Source of the DNA: a virus
DNA length: 33,021 bases
Strand: one strand, 5' to 3'
Virus record (IMG/VR): IMGVR_UViG_3300030329_003985
Location: 1 to 33,021 of that record
Made by a program: the position numbers and the translations under genes. Shown here one piece after another: positions 24,091 to 29,616 of this stretch (its first letter is position 1; every line of letters starts with the position of its first letter). A model generated the notes under the pieces. It did not search any database. It saw only the letters and a list, made by a program, of their open reading frames with translations, and was not told where the DNA came from.

Positions 24091-24609
24091 ATGACTTACA
24101 ACTTCCAGATCGGTACCATTCTCGAAGGCACCATTGCCGTCAATGCCTGCTTGTCCGCTACGCTTGACGTTCTCGCGCAGATCGACTCCAAGCGTGCTAT
24201 GGCGTTTCACAACGAATTGGGCGGGATTGGTATTCCGATGGACTTCGGCGGCGCTTGCCTCGGCGGTGACGTTGACGACTGGGGCCTTGACGTCGATGAA
24301 ATGGAGGCAGTGTGGGAAATCCGGCATGATGCCGTTGATGCTGTTTCCGAATTGTGTCCGCCATACATGTACTTCGGCACCCATCCAGACGATCCGGCAT
24401 GCCTGGGTTTCTGGCCGTGTTGGGATGCCATTGATATGGCGCATCAGGATGGCGAATTGATCACCTACGGTGATCGTCGCGATTGTGTCCTTCGTGAATT
24501 GCCCACGGACTACACCGGTGACTTCATGTACATCAATGACCACGGCAATGTGACTCTTGGCCGCGCCATCAACGGTGAATCCGTTGAGACTTACTGGGAT
24601 TGTGTTTGA
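24091..24609 (+). CDS. Very acidic hypothetical protein, first gene of the accessory cluster
   Basis: Start placed at the ATG after the leader's GAAAGGTATTGCC (an in-frame ATG 15 nt earlier lies inside that ribosome site). The 172-aa product has about 31 D/E and 7 K/R, net charge near -24, with several Cys and Trp residues. No family is recognised. Sequence begins MTYNFQIGTILEGTIAVNAC; middle part GGDVDDWGLDVDEMEAVW is particularly acidic. As first gene behind a host-type promoter in the early-type region it holds the position of T7 gene 0.3 (Ocr, an acidic DNA mimic that blocks restriction), but no sequence similarity to Ocr is seen. That functional idea is inference. Confidence 0.75.
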   Translation: MTYNFQIGTILEGTIAVNACLSATLDVLAQIDSKRAMAFHNELGGIGIPMDFGGACLGGDVDDWGLDVDEMEAVWEIRHDAVDAVSELCPPYMYFGTHPDDPACLGFWPCWDAIDMAHQDGELITYGDRRDCVLRELPTDYTGDFMYINDHGNVTLGRAINGESVETYWDCV

Positions 24610-24639
24610 ACTACTACGGCTGGCACGAATGTACTCATC

Positions 24640-24660
24640 GAAGCAGCAAGGGGCTGCTTC
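24640..24660 (+). terminator. Stem-loop between accessory genes
   Basis: GAAGCAGC/GCTGCTTC, a perfect 8-bp stem with loop AAGGG; no T-tract. It could attenuate transcription or act as an mRNA processing or stability element. A Shine-Dalgarno GGAGG for the next gene follows 9 nt later. Confidence 0.45.
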
Positions 24661-24681
24661 CTGAAACCGGAGGATACGATT

Positions 24682-24903
24682 ATGACCAAGTTCAACCCCG
24701 CAACATTCCGCTACACACCGCAGATCGTTTCACGCCGCGATGCCTTCGGCAACAGCCGCAGCATCACGCTGACCTACGACAACGCAAATGCCTGTTACGT
24801 CGGCACAATCAGCAGTCAGGATATGTATGTTCGAGCAACTGCAACCCGTGACCATCGTGCAGCGGATCAAGCAATCTTGCAGTTCAACGCTCAATACTGC
24901 TGA
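24682..24903 (+). CDS. Hypothetical protein, 73 aa
   Basis: ATG with GGAGG at 8-nt spacing, 9 nt after a stem-loop. The product (MTKFNPATFRYTPQIVSRRD...) looks like a single small beta-rich domain (SRSITLTYDNANACYVGTIS) with a C-terminal helix. It is not recognised. It is one of the few genes in this cluster that has a normal GGAGG ribosome site and no CCCACCTACC leader. Confidence 0.6.
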   Translation: MTKFNPATFRYTPQIVSRRDAFGNSRSITLTYDNANACYVGTISSQDMYVRATATRDHRAADQAILQFNAQYC

Positions 24904-24949
24904 ACAATTGATACTTGACGGCGTGCTGGTCAATTTTCGCCTTGATTAC

Positions 24950-24973
24950 TCCAACCACGTGAAAGGTATAGCC
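24950..24973 (+). promoter_or_regulatory. Degenerate leader, copy 2
   Basis: The left half is weak (CTCCAACCACG), but the right half GAAAGGTATAGCC before ATG matches the other leaders closely. Confidence 0.5.
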
Positions 24974-25279
24974 ATGCAACAACAACAGAAAATCGGAAAG
25001 TCTAAAGACAAGCGCCGCGTCACGATCTGGAATCGTGCCATGATCGATGCCGGTTTCCCTATCGGCCAGCAGATCAACGTATCGATTCGCCGCGGTTCCG
25101 TGATCATCGTTCCTGCTGACGATTCACGGCGGAAGGTTTCCGGCGTCATGAATCACGGAAACCGTCTTCCGGTCATTGACTTGAAGGAAACCGGATCGTT
25201 GGATCTGTCCACGCTTGGCAACCCAGGCGATTCCGTCACCGTCACCATTGCACGGGACCGGATCACCGTATCGCGGTGA
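24974..25279 (+). CDS. Small protein with two SymE/AbrB-like swapped-hairpin repeats
   Basis: Start placed at the ATG behind GAAAGGTATAGCC, giving 101 aa. Residues about 18-48 (NRAMIDAGFPIGQQINVSI then RRGSVIIVPAD) have the 'AGF..G..V.V....G.I.I' pattern of SymE/MazE-like AbrB-superfamily domains. Residues about 72-101 (TGSLDLSTLGNPGDSVTVTI then ARDRITVSR) repeat the pattern. Members of this superfamily are DNA-binding transition regulators, antitoxins, or SymE-type RNA-targeting toxins. The basic, Q/K-rich N-terminus (QQQQKIGKSKDKRR) fits nucleic-acid binding. It is a candidate regulator of this cluster, by inference. Confidence 0.6.
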   Translation: MQQQQKIGKSKDKRRVTIWNRAMIDAGFPIGQQINVSIRRGSVIIVPADDSRRKVSGVMNHGNRLPVIDLKETGSLDLSTLGNPGDSVTVTIARDRITVSR

Positions 25280-25307
25280 GGGGCCAGGACCTTTGCCCAT
25301 TTTCCAC

Positions 25308-25334
25308 CCCACCTACTAAAAAGGAAACCATTTC
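25308..25334 (+). promoter_or_regulatory. Conserved leader, copy 3
   Basis: CCCACCTACT followed by AAAAAGGAAACC before the ATG of the next gene. This copy has AAAGGAAACC in place of AAAGGT. Confidence 0.6.
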
Positions 25335-25607
25335 ATGATTACAGGCTATAAACTCTGGACGCCCGCGAATCATCGCCCGGCATTGTTCGATACTCAAGAG
25401 GAAGCCGCGGAAGTTGCCCGCTACGTGACAGCCAACCGCCGGGGCCGCATGGGCCGCGGTCGGTTGGTCGAGGCTCGCCCATACCAGACTCGCATGCCCG
25501 GCGCGCCGTGGGCCGTGGCGGTCGAATTCATCGGCCCATTGTATGAATGCGGGCGGACCCGGCGCCGCCTGCGAGGCGCGACCTGCGTGGTCGAGGTCAC
25601 CCGCTGA
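25335..25607 (+). CDS. Hypothetical basic protein, 90 aa
   Basis: ATG behind AAAGGA at 10 nt. The product, MITGYKLWTPANHRPALFDT onward, is basic and arginine-rich (VTANRRGRMGRGRLVEARPY; ECGRTRRRLRGATCVVEV). No family is recognised. Its strong positive charge contrasts with its acidic neighbours. Arg-rich loops suggest nucleic-acid or phosphate contact. It is expressed from its own leader and is followed after 5 nt by the next leader, so this looks like one cassette in a chain. Confidence 0.65.
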   Translation: MITGYKLWTPANHRPALFDTQEEAAEVARYVTANRRGRMGRGRLVEARPYQTRMPGAPWAVAVEFIGPLYECGRTRRRLRGATCVVEVTR

Positions 25608-25612
25608 ACCAT

Positions 25613-25647
25613 CCCACCTACCAACCATCCCAAAGAAAGGGGAACCC
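25613..25647 (+). promoter_or_regulatory. Conserved leader, copy 4
   Basis: Directly after the upstream stop: TGAACCATCCCACCTACC, then AAGAAAGGGGAACCC before ATG. Confidence 0.65.
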
Positions 25648-25962
25648 ATGAAAATCATGATTGATACCGATTCCACATACGCGCCGTGCGCATACTTGAT
25701 ATGCGCGCTCGACGATTCCGGCGAATGGGATACTCGCGACGAATCCCGCACCGTCCTGGTTCAGTCTGACTGGGACTATCCCGGCATTGCTTCCGCGTTC
25801 GGCTGGAGCCATCCCGATATCACCGGGGGATTCACTGACGGAACCATCGACGGCCCCACCGCTACGGCGGGGGATATGATCACCGAAGCCGCGGAATACC
25901 TTGACAGTATCGCGGGCGATCCCGCGTGCGCGGTCGAGTGCCCCGGATACTTCAGCAGTTGA
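25648..25962 (+). CDS. Very acidic hypothetical protein, 104 aa
   Basis: Start at the ATG behind AAAGGGGAACCC (earlier in-frame ATG lies in the preceding gene). The 104-aa product has about 19 acidic and 3 basic residues, with SGEWDTRDESRTVLVQSDWD and an acidic C-terminal helix (ITEAAEYLDSIAGD). No family is recognised. It is small, soluble and strongly negative, like phage inhibitors of nucleic-acid-binding host proteins. The -35 box of the next promoter overlaps its stop codon. Confidence 0.65.
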   Translation: MKIMIDTDSTYAPCAYLICALDDSGEWDTRDESRTVLVQSDWDYPGIASAFGWSHPDITGGFTDGTIDGPTATAGDMITEAAEYLDSIAGDPACAVECPGYFSS

Positions 25963-25998
25963 CAATCATTTTCCGATAGGCTATGATACCGCCTATCG
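25959..25998 (+). promoter_or_regulatory. Consensus sigma70 promoter with perfect 8-bp operator dyad
   Basis: TTGACA (25959-25964), 17-nt spacer, TATGAT (25982-25987). The arms CGATAGGC (25974-25981) and GCCTATCG (25991-25998) form a perfect inverted repeat with the -10 box between them. It shares CCGATAGGCTA with the promoter at 24025. Repressor binding here would cover the -10 box. Confidence 0.85.
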
Positions 25999-25999
25999 T

Positions 26000-26034
26000 C
26001 CCACCTACCAACTATCCTATCGAAAGGAACCCCA
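26000..26034 (+). promoter_or_regulatory. Conserved leader, copy 5
   Basis: CCCACCTACC followed by CGAAAGGAACCCCA before ATG, starting one base after the operator dyad, so it probably forms the 5' end of the transcript. Confidence 0.65.
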
Positions 26035-26595
26035 ATGTCTGCATACATCGTGAACCGTGAAACCATCGACGCCATCGTGGATAGCATTATGGACCCGCCT
26101 CAGAGCGGTTGCTTCGGCGGCTTCGACCCGTACCTGTTCGATCCCATCGTCAAGGCGGGGCCCACCGGCTTTAAAGGCGACGGCTTCGCGCGACCGAAGA
26201 AAACATACCGTGCGGACTACGGCAGCACCATCGATCCCGCGGCACAACGGGCCTGGGGCACGTGGCTCGGTCGAGTTCTCTGGTCGCTGAACCTTGACGC
26301 CGTGAAAGCACGCTATCCCGGCGACCGCGACGGGCAACGACCTGGTCCAAATGACTTCAGGGATTGCGACGTTCAGAAGTACGAATGGAAGCGGTCGCTT
26401 TCCCGAAACGGTTTCGTTTCGCACGGTCGAGCGCTCGTCACTGCGTGGGGATCATGGGAGTACCAATGCCACGAGGGCGACGTGCCCGAGCGTCCCGTCT
26501 TCCAGGCGTTGATGGCCGCACGTGGTCGGCTTGCTGCACGCCACCTGCGGGACGTGCTGGAGGCCAACGGAACTATCGACACTGCGATTGCTTGA
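26035..26595 (+). CDS. Hypothetical protein, 186 aa
   Basis: First gene behind the consensus promoter; ATG behind GAAAGG with 7-nt spacing. The product begins MSAYIVNRETIDAIVDSIMD, an opening shared by many uncharacterised phage and plasmid proteins, and has a Trp/Gly-rich middle (RAWGTWLGRVLWSLNLDAVK) and helical C-terminus (RLAARHLRDVLEANG). No catalytic motif is seen. A strong intrinsic terminator follows its stop by 8 nt, so it may be transcribed as a single gene. Confidence 0.7.
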   Translation: MSAYIVNRETIDAIVDSIMDPPQSGCFGGFDPYLFDPIVKAGPTGFKGDGFARPKKTYRADYGSTIDPAAQRAWGTWLGRVLWSLNLDAVKARYPGDRDGQRPGPNDFRDCDVQKYEWKRSLSRNGFVSHGRALVTAWGSWEYQCHEGDVPERPVFQALMAARGRLAARHLRDVLEANGTIDTAIA

Positions 26596-26603
26596 CCCAT
26601 CCC

Positions 26604-26643
26604 GCCCGGCGGGCTTGACGGCCCGACCGGGCGCTTTCTGTTT
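26604..26643 (+). terminator. Rho-independent terminator
   Basis: GCCCGG-c-GGGC and GCCC-ga-CCGGGC pair around the loop TTGACG, followed by GCTTTCTGTTT. Long G/C stem and T-rich tail make it a good terminator for the gene at 26035. Confidence 0.75.
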
Positions 26644-26647
26644 CCAT

Positions 26648-26671
26648 CTCACCTACCAGAAAGGTATCACC
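26648..26671 (+). promoter_or_regulatory. Conserved leader, copy 6
   Basis: CTCACCTACC then GAAAGGTATCACC before ATG. From CACCTACC through the ATG it is identical over 25 nt to copy 7. Confidence 0.7.
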
Positions 26672-26932
26672 ATGTGCTCCACTGTAGAAATCATGTGCTG
26701 GACCCGAACCGATGGCGACCACCGCGATGTGGCCGGAGGCGTTGCGTCTGCTGTTGTCCCGCAACGGGTCGCCAAGAAATTAGCGGTTGCGATTGACGCA
26801 ACCGGAAACGCCGGAGCGGGGGAATACCTGCCTCGCTTCAAATTGAAAGGCGGCCACCGATTGGCTACCGGTCACGGCGTCACGATCAAGTACCGAAGCG
26901 GTCGCATGAAAACATACCGGCGGTATGACTGA
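26672..26932 (+). CDS. Hypothetical basic protein, 86 aa
   Basis: Start at the ATG directly behind the leader's GAAAGGTATCACC. Product MCSTVEIMCWTRTDGDHRDV onward. The second half is basic (LKGGHRLATGHGVTIKYRSG then RMKTYRRYD) and beta-rich. No family recognised. It follows a terminator and has no obvious promoter of its own in the 28 nt between, so it depends on read-through or on an unrecognised signal in the leader. Confidence 0.65.
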   Translation: MCSTVEIMCWTRTDGDHRDVAGGVASAVVPQRVAKKLAVAIDATGNAGAGEYLPRFKLKGGHRLATGHGVTIKYRSGRMKTYRRYD

Positions 26933-26937
26933 ACCAT

Positions 26938-26961
26938 CCCACCTACCAGAAAGGTATCACC
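26938..26961 (+). promoter_or_regulatory. Conserved leader, copy 7
   Basis: Begins right after the upstream stop as TGAACCATCCCACCTACC, then GAAAGGTATCACC before ATG. Confidence 0.7.
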
Positions 26962-27276
26962 ATGAACGAACAAACGCACACGCCTGGGCCGTGGACCGTG
27001 ACCGGACCCGGACCCTACGACACAGAATCCCGCGTGACCCTCACCGTTGCGCAGGACTCACCCACCAAGACACAGGTTGCGCTTGTCGGGAACGCTCACG
27101 CGCTTATGACTCGCGCGGAAGCCGAAGCCAACGCCCGGCTGATTGCTGCGGCGCCTGAACTTCTGGCCGCTTGCAAACTCGCGCTCGAGTGCATGGACGG
27201 CGAGCCTATCCCGTCCACTTGGCTGCTGACCGATCTGGTCAACGCAATCACCAAGGCTACAGGAGGTGAGGCGTGA
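26962..27276 (+). CDS. Widespread phage hypothetical protein ('HTPGPW...RLIAAAPELL' family)
   Basis: A 104-aa protein with the two signatures of a very common phage/prophage family of unknown function: an N-terminal THTPGPWTVTGPG and a central EANARLIAAAPELLAACKLA. ATG follows the leader directly. It ends in the conserved coupling junction (Gly-Gly-Glu-Ala stop), whose Shine-Dalgarno serves the next gene. The family is often found among early or moron genes of temperate phages. Function is not known. Confidence 0.85.
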   Translation: MNEQTHTPGPWTVTGPGPYDTESRVTLTVAQDSPTKTQVALVGNAHALMTRAEAEANARLIAAAPELLAACKLALECMDGEPIPSTWLLTDLVNAITKATGGEA

Positions 27277-27488
27277 GATACGTAGTCAAACAATGCAGGG
27301 TCGAGCAGGTGATTTGCACCGACTACATCGAAGTCGAAGCCGACTCCCCAGAGGAGGCGCAGCGAATGGTCGAGGATAACGAGGTCGAGATCGACTACGC
27401 CGACGCCACCATGAGCGACGCTGAAACCGTCGATGTACACGTGGACGAGGTCACCGCGAAAGTCGATTGCCAAGGCCAAAGGGGGTGA
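27273..27488 (+). CDS. Acidic hypothetical protein, 71 aa
   Basis: GTG start overlapping the previous TGA (GTGA), with AGGAGGT at 5 nt. The product MRYVVKQCRVEQVICTDYIE then VEADSPEEAQRMVEDNEVEI has about 19 acidic and 6 basic residues. The pattern 'Y.EVEA.S.EEA....E' is typical of small phage beta-alpha-beta proteins of unknown function. Translation is tightly coupled to the preceding gene. Confidence 0.7.
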   Translation: MRYVVKQCRVEQVICTDYIEVEADSPEEAQRMVEDNEVEIDYADATMSDAETVDVHVDEVTAKVDCQGQRG

Positions 27489-27491
27489 GGC

Positions 27492-27914
27492 GTGACCTAC
27501 TACCGAGTCATCCCACGCGACCTATTCAACGAGGCCAAACTTCTGAAGTGCCTGGGGCGCCTCGTCATATTGGCATCGAATCAGGCGAACCCGCTGGAAG
27601 ACAGTGCGCTTTCTTCCGGCGAGCCGCCGTCCGACTTCATGCTTGTAGAGCATCATGACGGCGAGGCGTTCCAGATCGAGCAGAACCAGGGGACCGGCAA
27701 TCTTTACTGTGCAAACGTGGAGATTCTGCGGCTGTGTTCCGAGCGGGGGCTTGAGGTCTGGAAACCGTTCGACGTGTTCAATCCCATCAACAGCCGGGCG
27801 GACTGGCCCCTGTTGTTCCTTGATAGCGACGGGGAACATTGCCACGTGTTCGACCAGGACGATCCGAACGGAAACCTGTCTAAAGAATTCCTGGCTCACA
27901 TAGGCCACGCCTGA
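27492..27914 (+). CDS. Hypothetical protein, 140 aa
   Basis: GTG start 3 nt after the preceding stop within the coupling junction GGGGGTGAGGCGTGA. The N-terminus, MTYYRVIPRDLFNEAKLLKC followed by LGRLVILASN, recalls uncharacterised phage proteins found in clusters with the HTPGPW family. The C-terminus contains ADWPLLFLDSDGEHCHVFDQ and DDPNGNLSKEFLAHIG. No catalytic motif seen. It is followed by the next CCCACCTACT leader. Confidence 0.68.
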   Translation: MTYYRVIPRDLFNEAKLLKCLGRLVILASNQANPLEDSALSSGEPPSDFMLVEHHDGEAFQIEQNQGTGNLYCANVEILRLCSERGLEVWKPFDVFNPINSRADWPLLFLDSDGEHCHVFDQDDPNGNLSKEFLAHIGHA

Positions 27915-27920
27915 ACCCAT

Positions 27921-27948
27921 CCCACCTACTACTTGGAAAGGTAAAACC
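27921..27948 (+). promoter_or_regulatory. Conserved leader, copy 8
   Basis: After the stop TGA: ACCCATCCCACCTACT, then TTGGAAAGGTAAAACC before ATG. Confidence 0.65.
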
Positions 27949-28158
27949 ATGAAGATCGACGAGATCGTGAAAATCTCCAACCGCATGACCACCGAAGATC
28001 TCGCATCCCTGTTGCTGATGCGACAGCATGACCTGATCGCCTGGGTCCAGTTCGATGATGGCCGCACGTGTGCACTGAACAGCGTTGTCGGCGTATGCCT
28101 CAACGGCCCCAGCGTGCAACTCGAAATCGAGACTGTTGAGATGGGAGGTGAAGCGTGA
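27949..28158 (+). CDS. Hypothetical protein, 69 aa
   Basis: Starts behind GAAAGGTAAAACC. MKIDEIVKISNRMTTEDLAS then LLLMRQHDLIAWVQFDDGRT: an N-terminal helix pair followed by a small beta sheet. No family recognised. It ends in Met-Gly-Gly-Glu-Ala stop, produced by the coupling junction that serves the next gene. Confidence 0.65.
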   Translation: MKIDEIVKISNRMTTEDLASLLLMRQHDLIAWVQFDDGRTCALNSVVGVCLNGPSVQLEIETVEMGGEA

Positions 28159-28352
28159 TCTACAAGATCAAGACCCCCCGCGATGCGCTGAAGACGGCGC
28201 TGCTTCTGGCTATCACGGCGCCCAGCGAGAAGATTGCGGATGAGTTGGCAGAAATTGCTGCGGGTTGGGCCACGACTCTGGGCGAAGAGATCACCGAAGA
28301 GGTCAAGAGAGAGGTCGAGGCTGAGTTGCAGTCTCATGGAGGTGAAGCGTGA
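28155..28352 (+). CDS. Hypothetical helical protein, 65 aa
   Basis: GTG start overlapping the preceding TGA, with GGAGGTGA upstream. The product, MIYKIKTPRDALKTALLLAI followed by TAPSEKIADELAEIA, is helical, and its C-terminus has strongly alternating charge (EEITEEVKREVEAELQSHGGEA in two pieces: EEITEEVKREV, EAELQSHGGEA). No family recognised. It again ends in Gly-Gly-Glu-Ala from the coupling junction. Confidence 0.65.
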   Translation: MIYKIKTPRDALKTALLLAITAPSEKIADELAEIAAGWATTLGEEITEEVKREVEAELQSHGGEA

Positions 28353-28672
28353 TGAACAAGGAAGATATTGCGAATGAGGTAGATATTGTATTGAGTAAGG
28401 CGATACTCGATGTGGCCGAAATCAAGTACAGCCTCAAGGAAACCGAATCCAACCCCAGCAGGAATATGCTTGTGGCGAAGGTGGAAAAAGATCGCTATGG
28501 GATGGATGATCGTATGTACGCCCAACAGTATGACCGGGAAATCACCTCGCTAAAGGACGCGATCAATATGGCCCGACCCAAAATTAGAGAGGTGTTTGAA
28601 GCAAAAGCATGTATTGAGGAGTTTTCTGAGTTTCTTCACAACGAAGAACTTGCCGGTCGGGTGATTTTTTAG
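28349..28672 (+). CDS. Hypothetical coiled-coil-like protein, 107 aa
   Basis: GTG at the position conserved among the coupling junctions, immediately followed by ATG; either could be used. The product is helical and charged, MMNKEDIANEVDIVLSKAIL then DVAEIKYSLKETES, ending EFSEFLHNEELAGRVIF. It is lower in GC than its neighbours and uses more AT-rich codons (for example GAAGATATTGCG), suggesting a more recent origin. No family is recognised. Confidence 0.65.
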   Translation: MMNKEDIANEVDIVLSKAILDVAEIKYSLKETESNPSRNMLVAKVEKDRYGMDDRMYAQQYDREITSLKDAINMARPKIREVFEAKACIEEFSEFLHNEELAGRVIF

Positions 28673-28682
28673 GAGGTGAAGC

Positions 28683-29204
28683 GTGATTGACACAGGATCG
28701 CACGTTATTACAACGGCCCCAATGACGGGGACCATGCTCGAACCGAACGCTGATGGCAAGCCCGGCGAGGTCGCGATCTCCGTTCCCCTTGGGGTACACG
28801 CGAGAGTCGCATCCCGCCACCGTCGCATCATCGAGTATTCACTTGATCCAGGTGACAACACTCGGAAGGACTTGATGGTGCGGGGGGATCGTCGCGCGTC
28901 CAAGCCTCGCATCTTCCGGCAAACTGCACTGGTCCGCCTTGAGAAATACAACTGGAAGCACCTTGAACTTCAGCAGCCATCTCGTATCGAGATGCACACC
29001 GCCATCACCGAGATGATTCGCGCCTTGGAGATCGGTATCGAGTCAGAAATGGACGAGGCGCTATCCCGCAGGCTGGCGGGCGATCCGGCCCCGTTCCAGT
29101 GTGCTGCGCGCCGGGCGTCGAACCTTGATGCCATGTCCTGCCTGCGCGACTGGATCATGGATGAACTGGAGCAAAGTGGGGAGTTTCCCCCGGCAGGCAT
29201 TTGA
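28683..29204 (+). CDS. Hypothetical protein, 173 aa
   Basis: GTG start behind the coupling junction GGAGGTGAAGCGTGA; here the previous stop TAG lies before the junction, so the motif is non-coding at this place. The first 80 residues are beta-rich and basic (EVAISVPLGVHARVASRHRR; DLMVRGDRRASKPRIFRQTA). The last 80 are helical (EMIRALEIGIESEMDEALSR; SCLRDWIMDELEQSG). No family recognised. A G/C stem-loop follows. Confidence 0.65.
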   Translation: MIDTGSHVITTAPMTGTMLEPNADGKPGEVAISVPLGVHARVASRHRRIIEYSLDPGDNTRKDLMVRGDRRASKPRIFRQTALVRLEKYNWKHLELQQPSRIEMHTAITEMIRALEIGIESEMDEALSRRLAGDPAPFQCAARRASNLDAMSCLRDWIMDELEQSGEFPPAGI

Positions 29205-29209
29205 CCCTA

Positions 29210-29231
29210 CCCAGGGGCTTTCGCCCCCGGG
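29210..29231 (+). terminator. G/C stem-loop at the end of the accessory cluster
   Basis: CCCAGGGGC/GCCCCCGGG around loop TTTC; one mismatch in a 9-bp stem, no T-tract. It is a possible weak terminator 5 nt after the stop of the 173-aa gene. Confidence 0.5.
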
Positions 29232-29243
29232 CAGGGGTACTAT

Positions 29244-29268
29244 CCCACCTACCAAAGTAGAAAGGTAC
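29244..29268 (+). promoter_or_regulatory. Orphan leader, copy 9
   Basis: CCCACCTACC then GTAGAAAGGTAC as in the other leaders, but no plausible start codon and gene follow within 100 nt. This suggests a cassette whose gene was lost. Confidence 0.6.
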
Positions 29269-29301
29269 AGCGGTAGGGTAACCACAACGTGGCCCATGCG
29301 C

Positions 29302-29324
29302 CACATTTGAACCAGACAAATGTG
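29302..29324. repeat. Inverted repeat CACATTTG/CAAATGTG
   Basis: Perfect 8-bp arms with a 7-nt spacer (AACCAGA), directly adjoining and partly overlapping palindrome site 7. Confidence 0.5.
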
Positions 29325-29335
29325 CCAATTGGCAT
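29322..29335. promoter_or_regulatory. Palindrome GTGCCAATTGGCAT, site 7, upstream of the integrase region
   Basis: Same as site 1 except for the last base (T in place of C). It lies 45 nt before the 66-aa gene that precedes the integrase. Confidence 0.55.
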
Positions 29336-29340
29336 GTTTT

Positions 29341-29380
29341 CCACCTGTAACTTGACCCCAGAAAAGAAAGGTACACTCAC
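29341..29380 (+). promoter_or_regulatory. Degenerate leader, copy 10
   Basis: CCACCTGTAAC then AGAAAGGTACACTCAC before ATG. The left half has diverged, but the right half is typical. Confidence 0.5.
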
Positions 29381-29581
29381 ATGGCAAGTTCAAAGAAAAA
29401 GAAACCTGCAACCGGGGGGTACAACTATGAGAAGATCCAATTTCCCAAGGGAGATGACACTATCCAGCGTGCCAAGGAACTGGCCGATCTGTTGACTGAG
29501 GAGGATCACATTGGACGGCGGTGCCACTTATGGCAGGCCGTCAAGGTCGCAGTCGAGGAGGCTATTGAGGCCAGGGTTTGA
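29381..29581 (+). CDS. Small basic-N-terminal protein, 66 aa, upstream of integrase
   Basis: ATG behind GAAAGGT with 9-nt spacing. The N-terminus is lysine-rich (MASSKKKKPATGGYNYEKIQ) and is followed by helical segments (IQRAKELADLLTEEDHIGRR; LWQAVKVAVEEAIEARV). The size, position just ahead of the integrase and possible helix-turn-helix-sized C-terminus would suit an excisionase or small DNA-binding protein, but no family motif is recognisable. Separated from the integrase by one more leader copy. Confidence 0.6.
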   Translation: MASSKKKKPATGGYNYEKIQFPKGDDTIQRAKELADLLTEEDHIGRRCHLWQAVKVAVEEAIEARV

Positions 29582-29587
29582 TTCGTT

Positions 29588-29616
29588 CCCACCTACCAAC
29601 GTATTGAGGTGACGCT
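29588..29616 (+). promoter_or_regulatory. Conserved leader, copy 11, before integrase
   Basis: CCCACCTACC then TTGAGGTGACGCT before ATG. Here the Shine-Dalgarno is GAGGTGA, which resembles the coupling-junction type, so it is a hybrid of both signals. Confidence 0.6.

Noticed and set aside
24630-24665. 11-codon frame from ATG at 24630 across the stem-loop
   Set aside because: Too short, no ribosome site, and it coincides with an RNA stem-loop; treated as non-coding.
24915-24933. TTGAC/GTCAA inverted repeat as a promoter or operator
   Set aside because: No -10 box at 16-18 nt from TTGACG, and the 5-bp arms are too short to separate from chance.
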